Shown one piece after another: positions 9,445-18,154 of a DNA stretch of 64,000 nucleotides. This stretch comes from Belliella kenyensis (lineage in GTDB: Bacteria; Bacteroidota; Bacteroidia; Cytophagales; Cyclobacteriaceae). The stretch covers positions 1 through 64,000 of the forward strand of contig NZ_JAKZGR010000009.1 in assembly GCF_022549675.1 (NCBI RefSeq), written 5' to 3'. Both the position numbers and the translations under genes were made by a program. A model generated the notes under the pieces. It was not told the DNA's origin, made no database searches, and saw only the letters and a program-made list of their open reading frames with translations. Position 1 is the stretch's first letter, and the number at the start of each line of letters is the position of its first letter.

Positions 9445-9860
9445 TTACTTAGCAGAATATTTATTAATAGTATAGTTTTTGTATCAAGTGGGCTTGGGCG
9501 ACGTTGGGAGATAATAAATTTACTGTTTATTTGTCGGCAAGTGCAATAGGAAAATTGCCGCTTTATTTTTTTGCAAAGTATTGGTGTTTTCTGTTAGTTG
9601 AGTCGGTCTTTTTGGGGGTGGGCTGTTCTAAACCTGATTTACATGTTATGTATCATAATTTAATGCTTTTTTGCTGATGAGTTCTACTATTGATTTTCAA
9701 ATTACTGGTAAATTAGTTGATCAAAAACTTATAAATAAATGAACTTCAAATATTGAATTTCGCTTTGTAAACTAAGCTGTTGTTTTATTTTTCATTGAGT
9801 CAGATATTTGTTTTAAGCAACATAGAAATAGTTGAAAGTCACTAGATTTTAGCTTTTCAA
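9445..9860. other. Intergenic stretch with possible dispersed-repeat remnant
   Basis: No gene seen. From about 9480 to 9660 the base composition changes: G-rich blocks (GGGCTTGGGCGACGTTGGG, TTTTTGGGGGTGGGCTG) stand out from the AT-rich surroundings. An inverted repeat CGGCAA (9535-9540) / TTGCCG (9555-9560) is followed by CTTTATTTTTTT and may act as a terminator. From memory, similar stretches recur beside accessory genes in Bacteroidota; I cannot confirm this here. Confidence 0.4.
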
Positions 9861-12779
9861 ATGTATAACCCGCTTTGCAAAAACTCTATGAAAATGGCAG
9901 ACTATTCCACTCACTCTAAAGATCAATTCTTTGGCAAAGATTACTATGTGATCTTGTGGTTGGTGTTGCTATTCCTTACTTTTTCTAATTTCTACCAAGT
10001 CTTTGCCGAAGGTTCAGGAGATTGGGGAGCTGCTACAAATAGACAAAGTATGTTGTGGGTGCCAGGAACTGACCAAACATCTGGTCTAACTAGGAGAGGG
10101 TCTATGATGGTGCCCACGGGTTCGAACGGATACAATCCAAGGCATAGATTGTATGTTTATGTAAAGCAGGGAGAGACTGTTTTTTGGGGATTTAGGAGAT
10201 CAGGCACTACAGGAAATATAAGAGTAAGGTGGTTCTATGATGGTACCACTTCGGGTATTTTTCCTGTAGGAACTTCAGGCAATAGTAGGCGAGAATACAT
10301 TAGTCAAGAATATGATCCTTCGACAGCTGGAGCGGCGCTGGGAAGGCCTGAAGATGGCTTAGCTGCTCAGCTTGGTCCATCACAAGTTACTGGGAAAGGA
10401 TATTCAGGTTATTCATTTACCAATAATACTGGTGCTGATCGTGCTTTTTGGGTAGAAATAGGCAATACAAATAATGGGAATATCATTTCAAGTGGTTTTA
10501 ACATTAATTTCTGGGACATTACGGTTGCCTCAGGTACGTCTGGAAGTTATATTGAACATAAAGGAAGAGTTTATTGTAAATTTTGGAGTATTGCAAATTC
10601 CAGATCAAATGCTGCTCAAAATGATTTGAGGATTGTCAACAAAGGATTGCCAGATGCCTATTCTTTTCACGATGATTTTGGCTTTTATGTACCTATAGAC
10701 AATACGTATACAGTTGAGTCTGATGATTATTTTGTGAAACACATCAAGTTCCCGGGGTCTTCTGGAGGTTGGACTAATTTTTTCGCAAATCAAGATGGGC
10801 CTAGAAACAACTTAAGTTATGAGGAAAACCGTAAATCTATCAGATCTACTTCAAATAATGATCAATACCCACTTTTTATCAATGATCCTGATCCTACAAT
10901 TTGGAAAACTACCACTCCTCCAGAAGCGGAGCTTTCTGTCACTTACAGGGAAAAAACTGCACCAGCCACAGGGGGAGAGGCCAATGTTAATTTAGAAATA
11001 AGCCTACCTGCAATAGTGGATATATTGATCGATATTGATGGAAATGGTGAGTTTGATAGTGGAAGAGATATCATTTTATCACAAATCTTTGAGCAACCAG
11101 GTGCCTACGCTATCTATTGGGATGGTAAGGATGCCAATGGTATTGAATTGCCTAGTGGTGGAGAAGTCAATTTTATTGCATCAGTTTCATTTTTCCCGGT
11201 TCATTTCCCCATTTTTGATTTGGAGCAATGTTTGGGTGTAGAGGTATTGAATATTAGACCAGGTGTTGAGAATCAGAAGGATTTTATTTTTTGGGATGAC
11301 TCATTGATTCCTAGGACGGGCTTAACACCACCCGACAGCCCTCAGTCTATAGAAGTGAATGTTACTGGTGTCTTGAGCCCAGATCATATTTGGTGGGCGA
11401 CCGGTGATAATGGTTTCTCAAATAATCACACCATCAATACTTGGACAGCATCCTTTTTTAGGTTGGAAGAAAGAACCAGTGGATTCAGTTATCTGTCTGT
11501 CTCTGGTAATGTCTATGAAGACCTCGATGCGTTATCAAACAACAGAGTGGATGGTACGGGAGTAGATATAGATAGTTTTTATGCTGTTCTTATCAATGAT
11601 CTTAATAATGTAGTCAGTTTTGCCACAATTCAGCCAGATGGAACTTTTAGAATAAATGAGGTCCCCAATGGTATCTTTAGCCTAATGATTACAACCAACC
11701 TTCCGACAATTGGACAGCTTGCTCCAGATTTAAGTTTGCCAAATTATTATGAGTCTACAGGAGAATATTTAGGTATTGGTGATGGAAGTGATGGGCTAGT
11801 AGATAGCAGGATTCAGAATATAGAGGTTAATAACTCATCTATTGAAAACGCCAACTTTGGAATAAGACCGATTGAATATGACTTAATTGCGAGAAAAACT
11901 ACCAATGCCATAAAGCCTGATGTAGGTCAGAATATTGTTTTCTTGATAACGGTAGAGAATAATGGGTATAGCAAAGCCACAGGTGTAGTTCTTGAGGAAA
12001 ATTTACCAAGTGGCTACAGTTATGTTAGTCATGAGGTAACGCAAGGGTCATTCGATTTCAATTCGAGTCCTGCCATTTGGGATATTGGGGATCTTGAGCC
12101 TTGGCAAGAAGTAGAGTTGCGGCTTACAGTACACATCTTGAATATCGATGATTATGAAAATGTTGTTACTGTATCTAGTAATTCAGGAATTCCCGAAACA
12201 GACTTTTCCAATAACACGGATAGTCAAACTACAGAGCCAATTTCAAAACTTCCAGTAGAATGGTTGAGCTTCAATGGAAAGTTAGAAGACAGCAGAGTCA
12301 TCTTGCATTGGACCACAGCGAAAGAGTGGGAGAGTAGTCACTTTAACATACAGAGATCAAAAAGTATTGATAGTTGGTCAAATATTGGCGTCCTCGAGGC
12401 TCAGGGCTTCACTGATTTGGTGACTGATTATGATTTTACAGATGAGCGTCCATTTTTTGGTAGCAATTATTACAGATTGGAGCAAATTGATCTTGATGGA
12501 TCAAGAAGCTACTCAAAAGTTATTAGAGTTGATTTTGATCCAAATTTTGCATTAAGGGTGTTCCCAAATCCATTTGAGAATGATATTTATATCCAAACCA
12601 AAGATTTGGGAAATATTTCTTTGACCTTGCTCGACTACTTTGGTAAGACTATCTTTTATAAAGCTGGTGATACAGCTCAACAAGAGTTTCATTTTGTCAC
12701 CAAGAACCTGCACCCGGGGTTATATTACCTAAGACTCCAAAGAGGAGACGAAAGCCATGTTTACAAACTGAAAAAGTAA
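9861..12779 (+). CDS. Large exported protein with DUF11 and T9SS sorting domain
   Basis: A 972-residue surface or secreted protein of unknown function. A hydrophobic segment (about residues 28-48) before FAEGSGDWG acts as signal peptide. The N-terminal region to there is long, so Met10 or Met12 could be the real start. Residues ~50-350 are a beta-rich, Gly/Asn/Ser-rich domain I do not recognise. Residues ~360-480 include a DIDGNGEFDSGRD stretch that looks like a calcium-binding loop. Residues ~555-670 resemble an SdrD-B/Cna-like module. Residues ~675-795 are a DUF11 domain (GVVLEENLPSGYSY). The end is a FNIQRS-type module plus a type A sorting domain (RVFPNPFENDIYI to the C-terminus). Confidence 0.85.
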   Translation: MYNPLCKNSMKMADYSTHSKDQFFGKDYYVILWLVLLFLTFSNFYQVFAEGSGDWGAATNRQSMLWVPGTDQTSGLTRRGSMMVPTGSNGYNPRHRLYVYVKQGETVFWGFRRSGTTGNIRVRWFYDGTTSGIFPVGTSGNSRREYISQEYDPSTAGAALGRPEDGLAAQLGPSQVTGKGYSGYSFTNNTGADRAFWVEIGNTNNGNIISSGFNINFWDITVASGTSGSYIEHKGRVYCKFWSIANSRSNAAQNDLRIVNKGLPDAYSFHDDFGFYVPIDNTYTVESDDYFVKHIKFPGSSGGWTNFFANQDGPRNNLSYEENRKSIRSTSNNDQYPLFINDPDPTIWKTTTPPEAELSVTYREKTAPATGGEANVNLEISLPAIVDILIDIDGNGEFDSGRDIILSQIFEQPGAYAIYWDGKDANGIELPSGGEVNFIASVSFFPVHFPIFDLEQCLGVEVLNIRPGVENQKDFIFWDDSLIPRTGLTPPDSPQSIEVNVTGVLSPDHIWWATGDNGFSNNHTINTWTASFFRLEERTSGFSYLSVSGNVYEDLDALSNNRVDGTGVDIDSFYAVLINDLNNVVSFATIQPDGTFRINEVPNGIFSLMITTNLPTIGQLAPDLSLPNYYESTGEYLGIGDGSDGLVDSRIQNIEVNNSSIENANFGIRPIEYDLIARKTTNAIKPDVGQNIVFLITVENNGYSKATGVVLEENLPSGYSYVSHEVTQGSFDFNSSPAIWDIGDLEPWQEVELRLTVHILNIDDYENVVTVSSNSGIPETDFSNNTDSQTTEPISKLPVEWLSFNGKLEDSRVILHWTTAKEWESSHFNIQRSKSIDSWSNIGVLEAQGFTDLVTDYDFTDERPFFGSNYYRLEQIDLDGSRSYSKVIRVDFDPNFALRVFPNPFENDIYIQTKDLGNISLTLLDYFGKTIFYKAGDTAQQEFHFVTKNLHPGLYYLRLQRGDESHVYKLKK

Positions 12780-13355
12780 CTCTTAGCGGTTAAAAAAGTT
12801 AAACCGCGAAGAGTTTAAAGTTTTTCGCAGCGGTACGCAAGAAATAATGAGTAGTTTCTTTTATTGCTCAGTCCCCATAGCGACTCCTTGGAGTCCTTTA
12901 AGGTAGATAATAGTTATTAATTGCAAAGAGTTTTTTGAACGTTAGATTGTTTCCCCAAAATTTATATCAGATGGTAATTTTTTTTCCACAAGGCATCATC
13001 CAATTGTATGATGTAGTTCGTAGTTGTTGGTGAATAAATTGGTTGCGAATTAATTTATTTAAATGATTTTAACGGATTTTTTATTTTGATTTACTGATCA
13101 AAAGCGAATGTATAATTTGTTCATATGGAATAATACAAAATATATTGAAATATAAATTATTGATTTTGCGGTGATGGTAATTTATAAATACAAAAAAATG
13201 CATTTTAAATTATTTTACTTGCAAGTTAATTTTAAATTATGTTATCTTTGTGGCGTTAAAATCAGTGAGTTAAAAGACTGTTTCCAAGGAATTCAGAATC
13301 CCCCTTTTCTCGCTGCTAGACACCCAAAAAATCACCCCCCTTTGTATCAAGTTTT
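12780..13355. other. Intergenic stretch with small palindromes and a promoter
   Basis: No gene is supported. Just after the preceding stop lie GCGGTT (12786-12791) / AACCGC (12802-12807) and GCGAA / TTCGC (12806-12828), two overlapping inverted repeats without a clear T-run. A palindrome GACTCCTTGGAGTC lies near 12890. These may be a weak terminator or a REP-like intergenic element. The rest is very AT-rich. A 62-codon ORF at 13171-13359 has no recognisable features. Confidence 0.5.
13219..13250 (+). promoter_or_regulatory. Predicted sigma-ABfr-type promoter for the glycine-rich protein gene
   Basis: TTG at 13219-13221, a 21-nt spacer, and TATCTTTG at 13243-13250 match the -33/-7 (TAnnTTTG) consensus. 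The implied start near 13257 gives a leader of about 100 nt before the ATG at 13356. Confidence 0.65.
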
Positions 13356-15629
13356 ATGAGAGTAAACTTTTACTTCAGCTCAATATTCCTCTTTATTATA
13401 TTATGCTTAGGCCTTTTTTCAGAGGTGGTAGGGCAATGTACAGGATGTAATGTTACTATTAATGGTAACAATACTCATAGCTTAATCCAAAATGGAAATG
13501 TCGTTTGTATTCAAGGTAATAGAACGAGTGCGATCAGTTTCAATAATGCTAATAATGTTACTATTTGCATCGCAGATGGAGCTTCATTAAATGCGGATTT
13601 TAATAACCTATCGGGACTTTCAACAATTAATAATTTTGGGAATTTTACCGCTCGGGCAAGTTATAATGGCAGTTGGACGATTAATAATTCGGGTTTTTTA
13701 ACTTTAAATTTTGAGAGTCTTAATTCGGACAAAACCATAAATAACTCTGGAACATTAACTAGAACTGGAAATTTTACGATAAATGGTACTTTGAATTCTT
13801 CAGGAATTTCGTCAATTAGTGGTAATATGACTGTTAATGGCAGTGGTCGAGTAGACAACTCAGGTAGTGTATCTGTCGGTGGGAATTATCAGAGTAATGG
13901 TCAAACTAACTCAGCTGATGGAGAAATTAGCATTGTTGGTAATTTGACTAATAATGGAAGTGGTGTTTTTAGCGTAGCTTCTGGCTCTATAGGAGGAAAT
14001 GTTACTAATAATGGTAACATTAACATTTACGGTTCGCTCAATATTCAAGGAAACCTAAATATGAATAGTGGGGCAAATATTTCTGCAGGTGACAGTGATC
14101 AATTTAATTATTTATTTGTAAATGGAGACATGACTGGTGCAGGATGTCTTAGTGGTTCCAACGGAATCTTATTTTCAAATAAATTCTCATCTTCAAGCGG
14201 AGGCTGTAGGAATGGAGAGGTCTTCATTGGTTTAGAATCTGGCTGCCTTCAGGTAATTGATCGATCTACAGGTTCAGAAACTTTTGAAAGAATATATATA
14301 TTTACTTGTAGTACTGGATGGACAATACCAGGTTCTAGTGATGGAGTAGAGCCATTTGATGAGGCAGAAATTCTTATCGTAGCTGGCGGTGGAGGAGGTG
14401 GAAGAGGAACGAGTGCTGGTGGTGGCGGTGCTGGAGGGCTTATATATGTTGCTTCTGATGCATTACCTTTTGGGACAGAAGTTCCAGTTATAGTGGGTAT
14501 TGGAGGTGAAGGTTCTAGTAATGCAAATAATAGGGGAGGTCAAGGATCTATTTCTCGTTTTCTTTCATATACTGCAGTAGGTGGTGGTGGTGGTGGTTCG
14601 AACGGTAACGAGAGAGCTGGTGGTAGCGGTGGATCCGGAGGAGGTGGTGCTAACTCAAATGGAAGTGGGGGGGGGAGAACACTTGATCAAGGAAGTAGTG
14701 GGGGTAATGGAAATGATTCAGGTGGAAGCAATAGATCTGGAGGTGGAGGTGGAGGGGCTGGTGGAAGTGGCCAATCTCCAAGTAATGGAAATAACAACCC
14801 TGGTGGTAATGGCGGAATTGGAATCTTAAATGGGATATCTGGTTCAAATATTTTTTTTTCTGGTGGAGGTGGAGGTACAGGTCAAGAAGTTGCAGGAATT
14901 GGAGGCTCAGGAGTTGGAGGTAATGGTAATAACAACGGTCCTGGCGGCAATGGAAGCACACCAGGTTCAGCAGGCGGTGCTGGGTCATCAGCTGGAGGAG
15001 GCGGAGCCAATGGTATTGTAATTATTAGACAATCCTTCCGTATCCTCCCCGTAGAATTCCTAGAAGTCACAGCATCCTATATCCAAAATGACAGGGCTGC
15101 TATTATCTCTTGGGCTACAGCCAAAGAATGGGAGAATTCACATTTTGAAGTGGAAAGGTCAATCAACAATGTAGCTAATTTCGAAAAGATCGCAGAAGTA
15201 GAAGGTGTAGGATATGCTGACGATAGGTCCGATTACAAATTTGTGGATAAAAACCTACCACTCCTAGGAGCCACAATCTATTACAGATTGAAACAAGTGG
15301 ACTTCTCCGGATCCTATGCTTATAGCAAAACTGTGGCCGTCAGAATTGCGGATGTAGCCAATCCAAAAGGTACTTGGAGGGCTTATCCGAATCCTACTGT
15401 AGGTGAATCTTTGAAAATCTCCCTGATCAACGGCCATCAATATCATGACGAACCGCTCTCGTTTAGACTTGTGCATCCTACCTACATGTCGCCAACATTC
15501 TCTGCAAAATCTGAACAGGAAATGAATGATCAACTGGCTTTACTCCTTCCAAATGTCCCAAAGGGTGTATTTGTAGTAGAAGTTCTTTGGGGGCAAAATG
15601 TTGAGCATTTGAAAGTTTTAAGAAAATAA
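13356..15629 (+). CDS. Exported glycine-rich protein with T9SS sorting domain
   Basis: A 757-residue protein of unknown function, probably surface-attached. The signal peptide covers about residues 1-27 (ILCLGLFSEVVGQ). Residues ~30-270 contain many short imperfect repeats (TINNSG, GNVTNNG, INGNNT) that suggest a beta-helix. Residues ~315-560 form a very Gly-rich domain opening with IFTCSTGWTIP and ILIVAGGGGGG, matching a domain found in bacterial surface proteins. Residues ~565-660 are a fibronectin-like linker (LPVEFLEVTAS). The final ~100 residues, including WRAYPNPTVGESLKI, are the T9SS sorting domain. The Gly tract is encoded by repetitive GGTGGN DNA that could slip in replication. The next lipoprotein gene follows after 106 bp. 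Confidence 0.85.
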   Translation: MRVNFYFSSIFLFIILCLGLFSEVVGQCTGCNVTINGNNTHSLIQNGNVVCIQGNRTSAISFNNANNVTICIADGASLNADFNNLSGLSTINNFGNFTARASYNGSWTINNSGFLTLNFESLNSDKTINNSGTLTRTGNFTINGTLNSSGISSISGNMTVNGSGRVDNSGSVSVGGNYQSNGQTNSADGEISIVGNLTNNGSGVFSVASGSIGGNVTNNGNINIYGSLNIQGNLNMNSGANISAGDSDQFNYLFVNGDMTGAGCLSGSNGILFSNKFSSSSGGCRNGEVFIGLESGCLQVIDRSTGSETFERIYIFTCSTGWTIPGSSDGVEPFDEAEILIVAGGGGGGRGTSAGGGGAGGLIYVASDALPFGTEVPVIVGIGGEGSSNANNRGGQGSISRFLSYTAVGGGGGGSNGNERAGGSGGSGGGGANSNGSGGGRTLDQGSSGGNGNDSGGSNRSGGGGGGAGGSGQSPSNGNNNPGGNGGIGILNGISGSNIFFSGGGGGTGQEVAGIGGSGVGGNGNNNGPGGNGSTPGSAGGAGSSAGGGGANGIVIIRQSFRILPVEFLEVTASYIQNDRAAIISWATAKEWENSHFEVERSINNVANFEKIAEVEGVGYADDRSDYKFVDKNLPLLGATIYYRLKQVDFSGSYAYSKTVAVRIADVANPKGTWRAYPNPTVGESLKISLINGHQYHDEPLSFRLVHPTYMSPTFSAKSEQEMNDQLALLLPNVPKGVFVVEVLWGQNVEHLKVLRK

Positions 15630-15735
15630 TAGAAAAAATATATCCATAGTTTTAGAATTTTATTTTAATTTCAAGCTCATAACTTTCCGTTTGTTTTGAA
15701 TTACAAATAAAAATATCTAAAAAACAAAATCTACC

Positions 15736-17364
15736 ATGAGAAAAATCTACGGTCTCATTTTTCTTGTTTTCATCGCTTTTTCCTGTGACAATAGCAGAGA
15801 GAATCCCATCGATAAGAACAATATCATTTTGAATATTGATAGTGATCAACTTTCTGCTAGGATTCATAGAAATAATGCTGGGGTGGTCCAGATTGTCAAC
15901 CCTGCTTTAGTAGGAGGGAGAATTTCTGAGGATGAAATTCCCTCTGGAAAAGTTCCTATGGCACTGGTGGCACAAGCTCTTCCGCCGAGATACCATGAAA
16001 AGTCCTTGCGTGCAACTCATATCGATATTGATGGTGACTATGCCTATGTGAGTTATAATAAAGAAGGTGCTGATTTTCTGGGAGCTATTGAGATTTTTGA
16101 TATCTCAGAGCCCACCAAGCCTAAGATCACCGCACAAGCGATATTCACTACTGCGGATATCAATGCTGTCAAATTTAGTCAGGGGAGATTGCATATAGCA
16201 GCTGCATATGATACAGATGCCGAGCCTACTGTACAAACTGCCGCTCAATACCTGAGTGTGTCTGTGGCAAATGGTAATTTTACTTCGGGCTTTGTAAACG
16301 CCAATATTGCTGGTTCGGCTAGTGTAGGGGTGACAATGACTGCTGATCGTGCTGCTGTTGCTTCTGGAAGTGATGGTGTACTTGCTTTGTTTGATTCAAA
16401 TCAAGAGACAATCATTACTGTACCTATTCAGGATCTTAGGGATGTAACCTACGGAAACAGCATCGTGGCTACCTTAAGTGGAAAAGAAGGTGTTTCTCTA
16501 TGGAGTCCCTCTAATCTCAGTGCTATTGGTAAAATCTCTCTGGATCAAGACTCACCTGAGTCTAAGCGTACACTTGACATGGGGGAAGGGTTGCTTTTTA
16601 CTTCTGAGGGTGCAAATGGTGCAGGGGTATATACTCTTCCAGCAGGTACTCTAGTAGAAAGGATTCCTATAGTTCTTAATCCAGAAGGTGTAGATGCGGA
16701 AGATATCGTCACCAACGCAGTATCATATGATAAGGGATTATTAATGATGGCCAATGGTGGGGCTGGAGTCTCTGTCGTTGAAGTGAGTGATAATCAATCC
16801 TTGGAAATGCTTGGTCTCATTGGTCTTGAAGGGTCTTCAAATTTTGTCAAGATCAAAGGAAAGCATCTTTTTGTAGCTTCTGGGGCCGGAGGTTTGCAAA
16901 TATTGGAGTTGATGAGAAAGGAAGATATTCCTGCTCCAGCTGTGCCAGTGATCAATTGTGAAAACACTTCACCTTATACAGGGAGTTCTAACTTAAATGT
17001 GAATTCAAATGACAATATGAGATATACTGGTTCAGCAGCTTTGTCAAATGTCAACGTCAATGGGTCGCTTACTTTTTGCGGATCAGTGGCTATCTGGGAT
17101 CAGTTCAATATCAATAGTCAAGGTCTATTTGAGATGTCAGGTAGCCTTGCTCATGGGAGAAATTCAAACTCTAGAATGATCATCAATGGTCACATAAAGC
17201 TCAACGGTTCTGCGGTAATCTATGGTGATCTTGTGATGAACTCTAATGCTAAGCTGGAGTTTGTAGGTGAAAATAACAGCATCACTGTCTATGGTCGAGT
17301 TACCAAAAACAATGGGGCTACTGTAATTGGAGATTTCAAGGATACGGAAGGTAAATTGAAATAA
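15736..17364 (+). CDS. Lipoprotein: beta-propeller (LVIVD-like) plus beta-helix tail
   Basis: A 542-residue lipoprotein with the lipobox FIAFSC, Cys17 being the predicted lipid anchor. Residues ~85-400 contain LVIVD-type propeller repeats (IEIFDISEPTKPK, LHIAAAYD, LFVASGAGGLQILEL). Residues ~415-540 change to short periodic strands (NVNVNGSLTFCGS, MIINGHIKLNGSAVIYGD, ITVYGRV) that look like the bactofilin-type beta-helix. Its location after the glycine-rich T9SS protein, whose N-terminus has similar NG-rich repeats, suggests that the two act together at the cell surface. No catalytic motif was seen. Confidence 0.8.
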   Translation: MRKIYGLIFLVFIAFSCDNSRENPIDKNNIILNIDSDQLSARIHRNNAGVVQIVNPALVGGRISEDEIPSGKVPMALVAQALPPRYHEKSLRATHIDIDGDYAYVSYNKEGADFLGAIEIFDISEPTKPKITAQAIFTTADINAVKFSQGRLHIAAAYDTDAEPTVQTAAQYLSVSVANGNFTSGFVNANIAGSASVGVTMTADRAAVASGSDGVLALFDSNQETIITVPIQDLRDVTYGNSIVATLSGKEGVSLWSPSNLSAIGKISLDQDSPESKRTLDMGEGLLFTSEGANGAGVYTLPAGTLVERIPIVLNPEGVDAEDIVTNAVSYDKGLLMMANGGAGVSVVEVSDNQSLEMLGLIGLEGSSNFVKIKGKHLFVASGAGGLQILELMRKEDIPAPAVPVINCENTSPYTGSSNLNVNSNDNMRYTGSAALSNVNVNGSLTFCGSVAIWDQFNINSQGLFEMSGSLAHGRNSNSRMIINGHIKLNGSAVIYGDLVMNSNAKLEFVGENNSITVYGRVTKNNGATVIGDFKDTEGKLK

Positions 17365-17482
17365 TTTTCTGCTTCCTTTGGGGCTTACTTATGGATTTCT
17401 TTTAGAAGAAAATCAACCCCTCAAGGGCTGGTAAAAATAGAAGGAAAAGATGAAATTGATTTTTCACACGCTCTTACATATC

Positions 17483-17518
17483 AAAAAAAGGTCAAACTGT
17501 TGAAGTTTGACCTTTTTT
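17483..17518. terminator. Bidirectional terminator between convergent genes
   Basis: AAAAAAAGGTCAAACT and AGTTTGACCTTTTTT pair around a short loop. The stem has A-runs on one side and T-runs on the other, so it serves the lipoprotein gene from the left and the DUF4168 gene from the right. Confidence 0.88.
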
Positions 17519-17534
17519 AATTAGGATATTTGAA

Positions 17535-18029
17535 TTATTCCTTACTTTTTTCCATTAATTTATCCACCTTCTCCTTTACCTTCGGACTTTGGGTGTATGC
17601 CATGTACATCTGTTGAAATTCTGTTTCTGATAATTTGCTATCATTGATTACCTTTTGAATTCCAGACTGAAGCTCCTCCTGCATTCCCATGACCTTCTGG
17701 CCAGCTTCATTGAATTGAGCCATTTCTTCAGGTCCCTCAGCTACGTCGGTCAAAGATCCAGCCTGCTGCGCTTGGGCCAATGCTTGAAACCTCTCTACAC
17801 TGAGGCCACTATCTTCTATAGCACCTATCATTTTTTCTTGTGACTTTTCTTGTATAGGCATCAACTCTTTGTTTATTTTCACAAACTCTTTCAATTCATC
17901 ATCCTTAAAGTCCTCTTTTACTTCCATTTGGGCTGGTGGCATTTGCTGCGCCATCAACCCAAAGCTGAACAAAGTAAATATAGATAGCAAAGTGAATACT
18001 TTCGAGTGCATAATTTTGGTACAATTCAT
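17535..18029 (-). CDS. Exported DUF4168-type protein
   Basis: A 164-residue exported protein of unknown function. The start at 18029 (or the ATG at 18011) places a clean signal peptide (VFTLLSIFTLFSFGLMAQQ) at the N-terminus. The longer frame to 18119 adds about 30 residues without export features, so I rejected it. The mature part is helical and acidic, with two related segments (LKEFVKINKELMPIQEK and MQEELQSGIQKVINDSKLSE). This fits DUF4168, in which the two halves probably pack as helices in the periplasm. It lies downstream of the antiporter but separated by about 125 bp. Confidence 0.75.
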   Translation of the reverse strand: MNCTKIMHSKVFTLLSIFTLFSFGLMAQQMPPAQMEVKEDFKDDELKEFVKINKELMPIQEKSQEKMIGAIEDSGLSVERFQALAQAQQAGSLTDVAEGPEEMAQFNEAGQKVMGMQEELQSGIQKVINDSKLSETEFQQMYMAYTQSPKVKEKVDKLMEKSKE

Positions 18030-18154
18030 ATTGATTGGATTTAGTTTAAGATATTGATTAAATATCAAAATCCTTACCAATATACTATTGTCAGCTACTA
18101 ATTTTAAGTTTATTAACAAATGAATATTTGAATAATTATACTTTTATCGTGAGG

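Noticed and set aside
13171-13359. 62-codon ORF before the glycine-rich protein
   Set aside because: It overlaps the predicted promoter and leader of the next gene, is AT-driven, and shows no domain or signal.
14581-14829. Val/Glu-rich ORF in the glycine tract
   Set aside because: It is the frame-shifted reading of the Gly-encoding repeat, as are the His/Leu-rich minus-strand frames there.
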